From Lonicera japonica (Eukaryota > Streptophyta > Magnoliopsida > Dipsacales > Caprifoliaceae), in contig JAKCWG010000810.1 of NCBI GenBank assembly GCA_021464415.1, forward strand, positions 248,001-312,000: a DNA stretch of 64,000 bases. The letters are read 5' to 3'. Under the pieces are notes generated by a model. The model was not told the DNA's origin. It saw only the letters and a program-made list of their open reading frames with translations, and made no database searches. Of the stretch, positions 1 to 12,700 are shown in pieces (position 1 is the stretch's first letter; each line of letters opens with the position of its first letter). The position numbers and the translations under genes were made by a program.

Positions 1-974
1 CATACCCATCTCGGAATGTTATAACTAATGTAAAAGGCTTCGACGCCACAGATAAAAGATATATATCCACATGATATGCCATAAGAACATTCCGAGCTCG
101 CCAAGAGATTTCTGAGATTCCGATTGACACAGTAATGATGTAAAAAATGTACAACAAGCTAATAAATGAACATTTGAAACAACTTGTGCCATATAAACTT
201 CAACAAGTCTCCATTCATATTCCTTAGTGTACATAATTCATCAATTCATCAATTTCGTCTATATACAACATACATACAACAAGGAATATCTCATATAAAT
301 CAAACAACACATACATATCAAGTGTACATGGCATACTTTACTTTAAATCACATGTTCTTGGCTTTACAATTCATAAAACATCATTATCTTCATCATGTTA
401 TAATTCTTGAAACAAATACAATTTAAACATAATGATTATCGTGCATTAAAACCGTATATGCGGGTTTTAAAAATAATTAAACCAATACCTCAAATTATGA
501 AGCTAACAAGAAGAGAAAAGGATGATGACCGACACCCCATTTGGTGAAATCCCAAAATTCCTTCATCATCGCGATCCTTGCGTTGCGTAGAATAATTTCT
601 CCTAAAGCCAAATCAAATTTCGGAGACCAAATATTGATAAAATCTTAAAAGAAAGGGTGAAGGAAAGCCCAGCTCTATATTTGGGTGCAAAGATGGAGAA
701 AAATAGCCAGAGGAAGGCTCTTGAACCATTTAAAACTGTGCCACCGACTCAACAACAAGCGTCTGTTGGGGCCAACAGGCACTTGTCCAACTGCGAGAGA
801 TTCCTACTCACAGGCCTTACCCCAACAGTCGCTTGTTCTTACAAAATAGGTGCCTATTAACTCAAAAACTGCAAATCTCACATTTTTGGATGCTAACACC
901 ATTTATAGGCAATTTTCACACAAAATGCACTAACCAAAACAAAATTTACATTAATACAAACACAAGGTGTTACA
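1..974. other. Noncoding repeat, possible 3' part of an LTR
   Basis: No supported gene. The sequence stops at a GGTGTTACA motif (966-974), directly abutting copia coding sequence. Several plant LTRs end in a similar way, including the solo LTR at 44059-47648 that ends GGGGCATTACA. I infer that this may be the right end of an LTR inserted into the copia element, with its left end outside the window. The short open frames here look random. Confidence 0.3.
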
Positions 975-2344
975 CCTCGCTAAAAAATAATTTATTGTCT
1001 GTTGCTCAGATTACTAATGTTTTAAATTGTATTGTTATTTTTTGGCCTTCTCAATGTGTCTTTAAGGATATTCAAACGAGTAAGACAATTGGTTACGGTG
1101 TTAGGCGAGAAAACTTATTTTATTTTGATTTGGCATTGAAGAGCATAAACTAGTTACATCAAGCCACAATTCAAGTGCTTCGAAGTGATAATGGAAGAGA
1201 AATACATAAGTATAGAATTGCAGAAGTATATCAAGCATCATAGAATTGTTCATCAAACAACATGTTCGTATACACGTCATCAAAATAGTGTAGCAGAAAG
1301 GAAGAACAAGCATTTATTAGAAGTAGTACGTGCATCACTATTCGGGGCCAATGCTCTAACATCTTATTGGGGCGAAGCACCTACCTCTACAGCTTATCTG
1401 ATCGACCGTGTTCTATCAGTGGTCATTGATTTTCAAACACCATTTGGCGTCTTCCACAAAACTATATTGGTTCATATAGTGCCAAATCTGCCCCACGTGT
1501 ATTTAGATGTATTGCATTTAATTTTTTCACTTGCCGAAAGAACAACAAAACAAATTAGAATCACGTGGTCTCAAATACATTTTTGTGGGTTACTCATCCT
1601 CTTAAAAAGGGTATAAGTGTTATCCCTTGAAAATTATACATGACCATGGATGCTGTTTTTCACGAAGAAGATTCATTCGGTTGAATTTCAGGGGGAGCAT
1701 CATAGTGAAGTTCAAGTTTTTGATTTTATTGATGGGGATGAGGATAAGATAATTCAACTCAAGGTATCTCCACAATCAACCTCACAATTACTTAATCTAC
1801 CAAGTTCACCGTGAAATTCGCTAGAATCAAGCTCACCAAGTTCACCACTGAATTTGCCATAGTCATCAAGTTTGCCAACGCACGGTATGAATAATAAATT
1901 GTCTCCCTTGTACACATCTAAATCTGAATATCAAGTACCTCATCCTGATCCTCGGATATTTTCTCCTGAACCTCAAAAAAAACAACTCCCTAACCGAATC
2001 AATAGAAGCGTGCCTAAACCAACATATGAACTAAATCTTGCTAGTAAGGCCAAATACCCTATGAGAAATTATGTATCTTATGATAGATTTTTTGAATCAA
2101 ATATGTCATTTGTAAATTAGTTATCTTCTGTATCTATTCTTAACAGTGTGCAGGAAGCCTTAGGCGATCCAAAATGGAAAGCAGCAATGGACTAAGAGAT
2201 GAAATCCCTAAAGAAAAATAGAAAATGGGATATAGTTGAATTACCAGTAGGGAAGAAGCGTGTTGGTTGTAAATAGGTGTACACGGTGAAATATAAGGCA
2301 GACAAAACTGTCGAAATATTCAAAGCAAAACTCGTAACGACAGG
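975..2344 (+). pseudogene. Ty1/copia pol fragment, first half (integrase to RT start)
   Basis: Decayed copia polyprotein. In order I read: the end of the GAG-pre-integrase region (NNLLSVAQIT, about 985-1150); integrase core with an RSDNGRE motif near 1175-1195 and the third catalytic region NSVAERKNKHLLE (about 1285-1325); a proline/serine-rich linker with leftover CCTGAACCTC-type codons (about 1640-2120); and the RT entrance (EALGDPKWKAAMD, then VYTVKYKADKTVEIFKAKLV) to about 2344. Gag and protease are absent, so the element is 5'-truncated. Several stops and frame changes separate the segments. RT breaks off near 2344, just before the GYTQT motif that appears at about 21780, so this is probably the left half of the element resumed at 21766. 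A second, separate copia copy is the alternative. Confidence 0.8.
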
Positions 2345-2534
2345 TGTAATAGCCCAAACTATATTAAGGTTACTTTATTTGTACATTTTCCGTATTAATT
2401 TTATGACTTATAATTAGTGTTTTTAGATAGAGATGGAATAGCATTTATATGAAACCTAGATATTTTTAATTTCTAAAAAATTACATAATGGACAGTTAAA
2501 TTTTACAAATTAGTACGCTACTCTATTTTAAAGA

Positions 2535-2538
<4 letters not shown>

Positions 2539-2571
<33 letters not shown>
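2539..2571. repeat. (TA)n microsatellite
   Basis: About 16 uninterrupted TA dinucleotides, followed by TGTATG. Confidence 0.9.
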
Positions 2572-2577
<6 letters not shown>

Positions 2578-2790
2578 CTATTTTAAACCATTGAAATATA
2601 TATAATTGAATATGACCCCTATTGTTAATTTTCATTTTTCCCGAACTTTGTAAAAATTTATTTTAGGCCATAGGGTTTTAGAAAAAGCTTGTCCAAGAAA
2701 ATATCTTCTACCCATAATATTTTTACACACTATTTATATTGTAAAAAATTAAATTTTAAGGGAGTAGCCTAATTCTACAATATATATATA

Positions 2791-3771
2791 CTAGGGTATA
2801 CCCGTACCGTCCGGCACGATAAAAAGAATAAAAAATAATAATTAGATAAAATATAATTACGTGAAAAATGCGAGGATTAAAGATGTGTATGATTGTATAT
2901 TTTTTAGGAATGAAAATAGATAATTAAGGTATCGCAAAAACGAAACATGTCTAACTAAAAATATAACCGTCCTCACTCGAGACGTGTCTTACTTGTCCAA
3001 TTAGACCTGAAATCGCATCGACCGTTTTATAATGTAATGATGTTATGAGTGTATTTAAAAGAGAAAAAAAATATTATATTCGAGGCAGATCGAATTGTAA
3101 TATAAAAAATTATCGCCCTAAAATTTCTTCGATCCTTTTATATTGCAATGGTGTTATTAGTATATTTAAAAGAAAAAATATTATATTTGAGGTAAGTTGG
3201 TCACTAATATAAAAAAAATTCACCACATATTCGAGGTAGGTTGGACACTTATTTTTAATTTTATTTTAGTATCTTTTATTCATTGTGTAATATTTTTAAT
3301 AACTAATGGATTTGTAAATTTAAAGTTATAGCATTTGTAAGTTTTTTTAAAATTTGATGAGAGAGAAATGTATATTTTCAATAACTAATGAGTTAGAAAT
3401 ACTTTAAGTATACTATTATATCTGTAATGAGTTAGAAATAATCACAATGGATCTTGTTTTGTATATATTGATGAACATATTTAAAATATATAAATTTTAT
3501 TAAAGTTTAATTTGTAAATTTAAAGTTATGGCATTTAAAAGTTTTTAAAAAATTTGATGAGAGAGAAATGTTGTAGAAAAGTAGAGAGATGTAAGAGTTA
3601 TATTTGTGTATATGTTTAGTGTGTGAGTAAATGTTAAGTTGATTTGACATCTTGTTGTGAGATATAAAAATGATCTAAGGGTCTAAAATTGTTAACACCA
3701 TTACAAATTAATATGAGACGTTGGATTGATTTATTATTTTATTGCAAAAAATCCTTGTTTTATAATATAGA
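2791..3771 (-). mobile_element. Non-autonomous Helitron (981 bp)
   Basis: On the minus strand the 5' end reads TCTATATTATAAAAC, close to the plant Helitron TC-start consensus, and is preceded by A (complement of T at 3772). The 3' end is CTAG (2791-2794) followed by T (complement of A at 2790), as expected for insertion between A and T. A 6-bp-stem hairpin (GTACCG / CGGCAC, about 2805-2818, one mismatch) sits about 10 bases inside the CTAG end, where Helitrons carry their terminator hairpin. No Rep/helicase is encoded. Two internal near-duplicates occur, one around 3310-3370 and 3500-3570, the other around 3050-3090 and 3155-3200. Confidence 0.78.
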
Positions 3772-4069
3772 TATATAGGACTTAAAGTGCAAAATTTAAG
3801 AACATAAAGGGGGGGGGGGGTCAAATTAGTATTATTATTATTTATTGTACTTTCATTTTAGCCCCTCAAATTCTTGTAATTATTGATAAGGGCCTATATA
3901 TAGCTTTATATAGTCACCTAGTAGCCTTGGATTGTCACAAAAATAGTTTAGGTGAGTAAGGTGCTTAAATTGATTAGTAAGGGACCTATGTGTAATGCAT
4001 GCAATAAACTTTGCATAGAAATAAGACGCCTCCAACTTCTTCAACCTCCTGATTCAGCACCTCAAACCC

Positions 4070-4077
4070 TATAAATA
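4070..4077 (+). promoter_or_regulatory. TATA-box-like motif
   Basis: TATAAATA in a pyrimidine/C-rich context (CCCTATAAATACAGG) resembles a plant core promoter, possibly that of the LTR-like host insertion. No downstream open frame is supported. Confidence 0.35.
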
Positions 4078-5374
4078 CAGGTCTTTCCCCAACATAATTG
4101 AATTACCACAAGAGAGAATTAAATAAAATTAGTTTAAGTTACATTTGGGTATTTGTTACTAAGAAGTTTTTGCAGCAAATCAAACATTGGAAGAGCTACA
4201 GAAAGGTTTTAATTCTTATCTTTAGTTACTTTCCCCAATTTTTAATTCATATACCTTTCTAATTTTGTACAATTAAGAAGCATTCATTTTGAAGCTTTAC
4301 TTGATAATGGCAAATCTTTTTATACTAATATTATTTCAAAATTGGCAACACAATACACTTAAATATAGTTTGAATAAAGGATCTGGAGGTTTAATTTGAA
4401 AATGGTTTAGGTTTGGTACACCAACTTTCGTAAAAACTAAAACTACACAGTTTTTGCCCCAAAATCATAAATTACTCATTTTTGAACAAAATTGATTGAA
4501 ATAAGAACACAAAACTATGTTTTCAGACCCAAATAAGAGTTATATAAGGTTGTATTTCATTAATATAAACTCTAGCATGCTCAATTTTTGATTTTCAAAT
4601 TAGTAGTTTTAATAAATTTAAACCGGAATATAATAACTCTCTCAATACTTTGAATTAGACAATTATATTTAGATATTTGGATTCCTCTCGAAAAAATACT
4701 CAAATAGGCTTTTCAATCACTAAAAAATGTTAAAAAATGAGTGAAAAAAGTCCAAAACAAGTTTCAGCCAAAGTAAAGGTCGGGCTGAGTGAGGAAGATG
4801 ACTCACACGCTGGCACGTGGCTGAGAGTGGTGGCGCTTGGCCACCTTTAGGAGGCGCATGAGAACTTTAATGGAGCTTTAGTTTTCGCCATTCTCTTCCT
4901 CTCGTTGAGAGCTTCGATTTAATATATTATTTGATATATTTTGGATCCCGAACGAGAGGTTTACAAGGCATATAAGGCAAATGATTCAAGTTATATAAAG
5001 TTTAATGTTGTTTTTAAAATATTATTTTTGTGCATTGTGTATATATAATAGATTTTCTCCCCAAAACAAGTCTTATTAAATATAAATATAATCAAATAAC
5101 CTTGGCTTAATTAAATTCATAAATAGATTTATTTATACAAATCTTAAAAGTATTATCATTATATTATAACTATACCTTCGGGACATTATTTTATAAAATT
5201 TATAACACAAAAGTTGCTTGTAAAGGCTTAAATGATATTAATCAAATATTTATAATAGCTTATTTTCTTTCAATTCAATATCGTGTAATAATTTATATAA
5301 ATACACTTGTCACAGCAACAGTCAGGACCTAATCAAGTTTTGAAAACAAACCATCTAGTGAAAGTAGGTGTTTT

Positions 5375-5405
5375 CATTACAAGAAAAAAGGGTCTTTTGT
5401 GACGA
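5375..5405 (+). repeat. CACTA left terminal inverted repeat
   Basis: Matches the reverse complement of 20843-20873. The first base triplet after C has T where the right copy has C (CATTA versus CACTA). Confidence 0.8.
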
Positions 5406-5798
5406 GTACAAAACCGTCACAAAAAGTAAAAATCCGTCACAAAAGCGTTTTTATAACGGCTTTGTGACGGTTTTTGAGGCGTTACAATGTAGGTGGTTCG
5501 CAAAAACTTGGTGACGGCAAAATTCCGTCATAATTACTTTTTGTGACGGATTTGTGACGGTTTTTTCAGCGTTACAAAAAATTTATCGTTTTTGTGAACC
5601 TGTTGTCACGGACTATTTATGACGACGTCAGGCGCTACAAATATTGTTATTATGTCAACACTTGTCGTCACAAATACATTACCTCCTTTGTCATAATTGC
5701 TTTTATTTGTGACAGTGTGTTCTCGTTACAACAAACATGTACCTTATTTGCGACAACTCATAGTAGCCGTCACAAAAAATATTCAACAGTGTCACAAC

Positions 5799-5930
5799 CA
5801 CTACAACAATAATAGTCATTTTCAATGGTGCAATTTGATTGGAAAAGCCACTTTTCCCCTTGGAAAAAGTTATTTCCGACGGCAAGGTGCCCCGGTGGTC
5901 CTTGGAAAAAATGTCATCGGAAATATTTTC
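5799..5930 (+). mobile_element. Left terminus of a second CACTA-like element
   Basis: CACTACAACAATAATAG starts a new terminus inside the outer CACTA. It is followed by subterminal repeats of TTGGAAAAAG / CTTTTCC type, different from the GTCACAAA repeats of the outer element. No matching right end is evident. The right terminus at 20426 has a different sequence, so this may be an orphan end. Confidence 0.5.
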
Positions 5931-6191
5931 CCACGAGATTCATTCATTGATATTTGTTTGCAATTTTTTTTTCTCCCATTCAATTTAATTTTCAATTACC
6001 TAATCGTAAGAGATAAATGAATCAAGATAATTTTTTTTAATATACATAAAAGGAGACAATTAAAAGTTCATAAAATATTGCATTAGAAAAAACATAGTTA
6101 TAAATCTCATACATGTTCAGATAAAGATAACTATTCAAAATTTAGTCTCTATAACATAGTTATTCTTAAGCAAGGAAGCTAATAATATATG

Positions 6192-6545
6192 CTAATAAAA
6201 GTCTTCATTAAAGTTTGCATCATCTTCATCAGCAACATCTTCATCCCCATCTTCATCATTCTGTGCACTTGAATCGGTTGTAATATTATCCTATTGTAAA
6301 AGAAAAACAAATAAGTTATAATGCAAAATAAGTAATAGATAAAACATGCATTACTTAGCATGAACAGTAGCAATATATAAAATATTTAAAATATAAAAAT
6401 AGTACCATAGAATGTGAGTTTCTCGCTTTAGAATTGTTGGAGGTATTATGCAGCAAACTTTGAACAATTTGAGTCAACTTCTCCAATTTATCTCCATTAA
6501 TTGTGTTCTTTTAAAAGTATCTCCATCACCGTCTACCTGGACTAC
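6192..6545 (-). pseudogene. Two 3'-terminal exons of an unrecognised gene
   Basis: On the minus strand an exon (about 6545-6406; KLEKLTQIVQSLLHNTSNN) ends at a plausible donor (ATG|GTACTA). A last exon (6290-6192) follows an acceptor ACAATAG and codes for a very acidic tail (DNITTDSSAQNDEDGD, then EDDANFNEDFY) before a TAG stop. The first exon needs an indel to connect upstream. The position just inside a CACTA terminus and the acidic tail would suit the 3' end of a CACTA transposase gene, but I see no diagnostic domain. Region 6550-7465 upstream is AT-rich with no further supported exon. Confidence 0.35.
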
Positions 6546-7465
6546 ACTACTAAAAAGTTCATATTATATTCTATAAACATATATTTGCTAAAAAAAATAG
6601 TGCTAATGCATCATCTTGCAGCAGTATTAATTGGCCCCTATCTTTTGCAGCAGTATTAATCGGCCCCTATTTTTTTTTCTAATCTTCTATTTAAAAATAA
6701 GAGAGATAGATAAAAAATTACAGTTCAAAATCGTCAGATATTTGTAAAGCCATAGAAAAATTTAAAATTTCCTTAAGATTTGCAACACCACAAACTTTCA
6801 AATAGAGCCCAAACAACAAAATCACAAAATAATAAATTAAAAAAAGCCAAAAAAATTACCCAACAAACTAAAGCAAATATACTGTGTGTAAGTTGAGAGT
6901 GGGAGATTTCAATGATGTCGGGGAGGATGATTTCATAGAAAAGGGGTGCTGGTCGGAGTTTGAGGGAAGATGGTGGGATTTGGGGCTTTGGCGATAGTGG
7001 GGCGTAGAAATGGAGAGGAAGAAAAAAATCTGGGAAACCAAATAGAGGGAAACAGAAAAAAAATCTGAAAAGAGGGAAATCAAGTAAAATCTTGAAAAGG
7101 AAACTGATGAAGGGAAAAGTGAAAAAAAATTAGAGGGAAACCAAAAAAAATATAGAAAGAAGAGGGAACACTATAGACCTACTGGAAAAATTAAAAAGAT
7201 TGCCCACCAACTTTAATGGCTTTCGAATAACTAATGGCTGATTGTTTGATTGCTCAGAGATTTGGTGAACTTTTTGGTCAACACTATAGACCTACATAAA
7301 CATAAAAGAAAGAGAGAGAAATTAGGGGGGAAAAAGTAAGAAAGTATGAAGAAAAGTTTCTTTTTAACCATTTCTTTTTCTTTAACAAAGCTCCCAACAA
7401 TAAATTAATTTGTTCTTTGTTTTCAATCACGACAAGAATCTAACGATTGCTTCTTTGATTTCAAA

Positions 7466-7474
7466 TTCTTAATA
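7466..7474. repeat. MULE 9-bp target site duplication, left copy
   Basis: TTCTTAATA, identical to 17757-17765. Nine bases is the characteristic Mutator length. Confidence 0.92.
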
Positions 7475-7565
7475 GGGCAGCGCTATTCGCTCTCCATTAT
7501 AACAATGAGGCGCTCCACTTCTCTCAAATGGATTATTGTATGACTTAAATGCCCTTTCTTATATT
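7475..7565 (+). repeat. MULE left terminal inverted repeat
   Basis: About 90 bp, inverted match to 17665-17756 with only a few differences by eye (for example CGCTCTCC versus CGCGCTCC). Confidence 0.9.
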
Positions 7566-8077
7566 ATGATAAAAAAAACCTTAGACACTCCACTATTGTC
7601 TAGACTATACTAATATATTTCATGTAGTACCGAATGACCAAATTACCCTTTAATATAATCACATCAAAGAAGCCAAGCATTCTCCAGTGCATTCAATGAA
7701 AACATTCTCGGGTGCATGAAACAAAAACATTAGAGTTATATGAACTTTAAAAATAAAAATAGACCCCTGTGCATAGAGCAAAAAATACTTAACAAAGTTT
7801 ATTCAAATGCTTAACAAAAATGCTTGTGTGGTGGACTAAAAGAGCAAAGTCCATCCAATAAGCAACACCATCGTGGTCTAGTTCTACCCTGTGCATACCA
7901 TATACTAAAGGCAATGCAAACAAAAAAAAAAGAGAGAATGTTAAACCAAAGAAGGAGTTAATGCAAACAAAAAAATTCTTCAACTGCGTTGAGAATTGAA
8001 GAAACAACAACACAGCCCCTCCATTAGGTTGCTTAAGGATTAATACAATCTGCAAAACAGAGAAGCCAGTGTAGATA
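7566..8077. other. MULE interior, 3' side of transposase gene, noncoding
   Basis: AT-rich sequence between the left MULE TIR and the gypsy insertion. It would be downstream of the minus-strand transposase. No reading frame of its own is supported. A long minus-strand open frame crossing into the gypsy LTR is antisense to the LTR-encoded tail. Confidence 0.6.
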
Positions 8078-8082
8078 CAAAC
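8078..8082. repeat. Gypsy 5-bp target site duplication, left copy
   Basis: CAAAC, identical to 15043-15047. Confidence 0.93.
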
Positions 8083-8787
8083 TGATGAGCCCCAGAATAG
8101 CACTGGAGCTGGATCATGGAGTGAAGGCTGTGCAGATCCCATCCGGGTTCCAAGTGGCCCAATCACTCGAGCTAGAGCCAAGAAGATCAAGGAGGCACTT
8201 ATGACCATGGTCCAAGAGATGATGAGCAAAGCTGAAGCATGGAGGATCATTGAAGGGGATCGGGTTCAAGAATGGAAGACATTACTTAAAGGCCCAATTG
8301 AAGATGTTCAAAATAGCAGCCGAAGAGATTAAAAGCATGTATTAGATAAATGGGCTAGGCTTTGTTTATTTTAAGTTTAATTTATGTTTAGTTTTGCTTG
8401 GGGCCCAAGTTATGTGGGAAACCAATTAATTTCGTTTTGTTTATTTTCCTAGACCTAGTAGGTTTAATTACTCCTATTTAAAGGAGCTAACGCTATTGTT
8501 TTTAGGCAGCTTTGATTAATTAATTTTCGAGTGTTTTTCACCTCTTGCATTCTAAGAACGTCTCAAACAACCAGAATTAGGGTTCTTGTTGTTCTTCGAC
8601 TTAGCAATTAATTAACCCATCGATTGATTGTTTGTCTTCAACTATACCAAGGTTCTATCTCATTTTCGGGATTGGGTCGAGGTTCCACCTCCATTAAATT
8701 CGCGTGGTTCCAAGGTTCTTGCGTTTTTCAGCGTCAAGGGTTGCGGATTCATCTTATTGGGTAGAAATACGATCGTGGGTCATATCA
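8083..8787 (+). repeat. 5' LTR of gypsy element (705 bp)
   Basis: Begins TGATGAGC and ends TCATATCA. It contains a TATA-like TATTTAAA at 8475-8482, set in an inverted pair CTCCT/AGGAG, which may be the core promoter. The first 250 bases duplicate the C-terminal coding tail found at 14338-14587. Confidence 0.95.
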
Positions 8788-8789
8788 GT

Positions 8790-8801
8790 TGGTATCAGAG
8801 G
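8790..8801 (+). promoter_or_regulatory. Primer binding site, initiator tRNA-Met
   Basis: TGGTATCAGAG lies two bases after the 5' LTR and matches the usual plant tRNA-iMet 3' end complement. Confidence 0.88.
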
Positions 8802-9762
8802 GAGGTTTTCTATCCAGGTTGTATCTTTCGTTTGCTTTTGTTTTGTTAAATTCGTAGGCTGCTTTAATTCGTATCTTCTTAAACCTAGGGTTGTTAATTT
8901 CGATTCTAAAAAAAAAAAATATCGATTCCATTTTGCTACATAATTATCGAATATGTGCTGCTGAGTAATTTTCGAACCTGTTGATGATTGATAATTAATC
9001 TTCGTATCTGTTCTTACTAAGTGCGTTTCGAATATGCTCTTGATTGTTAATATTGCAATTATTAGGGTTAGTAGAAACTTCGATAACTCCATATAAACGC
9101 TAGTTGCTGAGATTCGATTGTGATGAGTTTCGATTGCTGCGTATAAACCATAGTTGTTGAGTTTCGACTATTAGGGTTAATTAATTCTGATTGCTGCGTA
9201 CAAATAGTGCGAATTTCGATTGCAATTTTTTTTCAATTGTCGATTTGAATTGTGCTTATTATTCTGCTAAAATTTTGAATTCTGGAAATTTCGACTACAC
9301 TAGATTAAAGTAGAAGTCGAGAGACCCAGAATCAAAAAAAAAAATCCGAAATTCGCAATTATTTCTTCTTAGATTTGGGTTCTATAGGGTCCAAGGATTC
9401 CAAAAATCTTGTTTCCACAAGACTGAATTTTCGCTCATTTTTATCGATTTTCTCGCTTCACATCCCGTCCATAATTCACTGGGATTCCTGTTTATTGAGT
9501 TCTTGGTGAAAATATACTTGTCCTACCATACAATTTATCTGTCTGGGTTGTGATTAGTCCGTTTGGGAACTAAGACGAAGGTTCTGGCTTTTCGATTTGT
9601 TTGAAAGTTCCAAAAGGTGAAATTGTGAGGGTTATCATTACTTTTGAGAGCTAAACACGAGCGGTAAAATCAGAGTGACATATTCTGAGTGAAACACGTA
9701 AGGGAGTGCAGTGAGGAAATCTTTATTTCTTTATATTGTGCTAATATCTGTTTTGCAGCAAT
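8802..9762 (+). other. Gypsy untranslated leader
   Basis: About 960 bases between primer site and gag start. It is T-rich with many short repeats of TTTCGATT type and no supported frame. ATG at 9763 is chosen as gag start because the following frame is long and carries Gag domains. Confidence 0.7.
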
Positions 9763-12700
9763 ATGTCGAACTTCAATCCTAAGTTGTTCCAAGAAGCCAT
9801 GACAAGTACCTTACAAAATATGAAGAGAGAGGAGTTGGGTGGCTTTAGAGAGCAAGTGGAGGAGATCAGTGACGAATTAAAACGAATGCGGGTGAAAGTA
9901 GATAGAGTTGAGAGCGCTCAACATGAACAATCTGGCAAATCGCGTAGTGCTCAAAGGACTGGGAGAATGCAGCCTAGAGAAAGGAGGGCTGAGAATGATC
10001 CTAATAACTATTACCGAGATAGTTTTGATGACGGAGATAGTGACATTGATTCGGTAACCGCTAACCGACGGAATGGTAGGCGATTTGGTAGAGGAACTAA
10101 TCGGGAGGATGACAACGTGAATAGGATCAAGATGAAGATTCCATCCTTCCAAGGGAAGAATGACCCCGAGGCCTATCTTGAGTGGGTCAAGAAAGTGGAA
10201 TTGGTGTTTGTTTGCCATAACTACTCCGAGTCCAAAAAGGTTAAATTGGCAGCTATTGAATTTTCCGATTATGCCCTTGTTTGGTGGGATCGTTTGATGA
10301 CAGAGCGAAGGCGTAGTGATGAAGGGCCCGTAGAGACATGGGAAGAGATGAAGCGCCTGATGAAGAAGCGATTTGTACTCGATCACTATTATCGGGAATT
10401 GTACCAAAAATTACAAGGGCTTACACAGGGGAATCGTAGTGTTGATGAGTACTATAAGGAGATGGAAATGGCCATGATTCGGGCCAAGGTTGAAGAGAAA
10501 AGAGAAGCTACCGTGGCGCGGTTCTTGAGCGGGTTAAATCGAGAAATTGCCAATGCGGTTGAACTGCAGCCGTATGTCGAGATTGAAGATATGGTTCACA
10601 CGGCAATTAAAATAGAGAGACAACTTAAGAGGAGGGGTAGCCTACGCCAAACCCAAAGTCCAACCACACCCTCTTGGAAATCAAATCCCCTTTGGAAGAA
10701 TGAGGAGAAATCAGCGGCATCAAAGTCCAAAACCGAGCCCAAACAAGGGACGGCCAGCCTTGGAAACCAAGGTAAACCTAACACTACTAATACTCCTACT
10801 ACTCGAAACCGGGACATTATCTGTTGGAAGTGTCAAGGGAGAGGCCATGTGTCTACTCAATGCCCGAACAAGCGAGTAATGATGCTTCTGGATAATGGGG
10901 AATATAAAACGGATGAAGAAGGCGCTGAAGCTATGCCACCTTTGGAGGATATCGAAGAAGAGGAGAGCGCTATACAGGGCGAGTTGTTAGTTGCAAGGAG
11001 AGCCCTTAGTGTGCAAGCAATGGAGGATGAGGAGCAGTGCGAGAATATTTTCCACACTAGGTGCCTAGTGCTAGGCAAGGTGTGTAGCTTGGTAATAGAT
11101 GGAGGTCGTTGCACTAATGTGGCTAGCACAACTATGGTGGAGAAGCTAGCATTGCACACGACTACACATCCAAGGCCTTACAAACTGCAGTGGTTGAATG
11201 ATAGCGGTGAAGCGAGGGTGAACAAGCAGGTTTTGGTGTCCTTTAGCATTGGGAAGTACGAGGACCAAGTACTTTGTGATGTGGTTCCCATGCAAGCCGG
11301 CCATATGTTATTGGGGAGACCTTGGCAATATGACAGAAGAGTTAAACACGACGGCTTCACCAATAAATATTCATTTGAGATGAACAAGAGAACAATCATT
11401 CTGGCACCCCTACCGCCACAGCAAGCCTATGCTGATCAGTTGAAGTTGCAAAATGAGGAGGAACAACGGAGAGCTGAAAAGAAAAAGAGAGTGAGTGGTG
11501 AGGAAAAGAAAGAGAGTGAGGGAAAAAGAAAAGACATTGAGAAAAAAGAAAGTAAAGTGGAAAAACCAGTGACTATTGAGAGTAAGTTTGAGAGGAGGCA
11601 AAAGAATTTCTATGCTAGAGCTAGTGAAGTGAGAAGAGCGATGCTTTGTAACCAACTTCTTGTACTAGTGTACAAAGAAGCGCTTTTGAACACTAACGAA
11701 CTAAATTCTTCTTTGCCTAGTGTTATTATCTCTTTGTTGCAGGATTTTGGTGACGTCTTTCCAGAGGATACGCCAAGCGGTTTACCACCTATTCGAGGAA
11801 TAGAGCACCAAATTGACTTCGTACCCGGAGCATCCATTCCAAACCGGCCAGCCTATAGGAGTAATCCAGAGGAGACGAAGGAACTTCAAAGGCAAGTGAC
11901 AGAGTTACTAGAGAAAGGGTATGTATGAGAGAGTATGAGCCCATGTGCGATGCCAGTATTGATAGTGCCGAAGAAGGATGGGACGTGGAGGATGTGCGTG
12001 GACTGTCGGGCAATTAATAATATCACGGTAAAGTATCGTCATCCCATTCCACGTTTAGATGATATGCTTGATGAGTTGCATGGGTCCAGCATATTCTCTA
12101 AAATTGATTTGAAAAGTGGATACCATCAAATTAGGATGAAAGAAGGAGATGAATGGAAAACAGCTTTTAAAACAAAATATGGTTTATATGAATGGTTAGT
12201 TATGCCTTTCGGTTTAACTAATGCACCTAGCACTTTCATGAGATTGATGAACCATGTTTTGAGATCATTCATTGGCAAATTCGTTGTGGTCTATTTTGAT
12301 GATATCTTAATTTATAGCAAGAGTCTAGATGACCATGTAATTCATTTAAAATATGTTTTGGATGTCTTGCGAAAAGAGAAGTTATATGCTAACCTGAAGA
12401 AATGCACCTTTTGCACGGATAAGCTTGTATTTCTTGATTTTGTTGTGAGTGCACAAGGTATTCAGGTTGATAAAGAAAAGGTGAAGGCTATTCAAGAATG
12501 GCAAAGTCCTACGAGTGTTGGGCAAGTGCGAAGTTTTCATGGACTTGCTAGTTTTTATCGGCGATTCGTGAGAGATTTTAGCACAATTGCGGCGCCATTG
12601 ACTGAAGTGATTAAGAAGAATATTGGTTTCAAATGAGGAGAGGAACAAGAGAAGGCATTCCAATTACTAAAAAGCAAGCTAAGTAACGCCCCCTTGTTAT

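Larger units (their letters stand above)
2345..5374. other. Unclassified noncoding insertion, left part
   Basis: This begins TGTAATAGCCC directly after the broken copia RT and holds no coding region I can support. It contains a (TA)n tract, a Helitron (2791-3771), a G10 run near 3811-3820 and a TATA-like promoter region near 4070. The TGT start and internal TATA box suggest an LTR-like element, and the right part would be 20874-21765. I could not find a matching CA-type right terminus or a clean target duplication, so the class is open. Confidence 0.45.

Noticed and set aside
6868..7083. 71-codon minus-strand frame with a hydrophobic start and Ser/Pro tail
   Set aside because: No homology recognised. 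Composition looks like leader or untranslated sequence.
7789..8250. 153-codon minus-strand frame, with a near-identical 60-codon frame at 14323-14505
   Set aside because: Both are antisense to the gypsy LTR. The similarity simply reflects the LTR pair, and the coding sense is on the plus strand.
8790..8801. tRNA-like sequence TGGTATCAGAG (also at 60682)
   Set aside because: These are primer binding sites after LTRs, not tRNA genes. No cloverleaf flanks them.
8628..8943. Plus-strand open frames at the end of the 5' LTR and in the leader
   Set aside because: They lie in R/U5, the primer site and leader. No domain, and the primer site overlaps them.
10857..11837. Minus-strand frames of 75-100 codons within gypsy gag-pol
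   Set aside because: Shadows of the well-supported plus-strand polyprotein, without domains.
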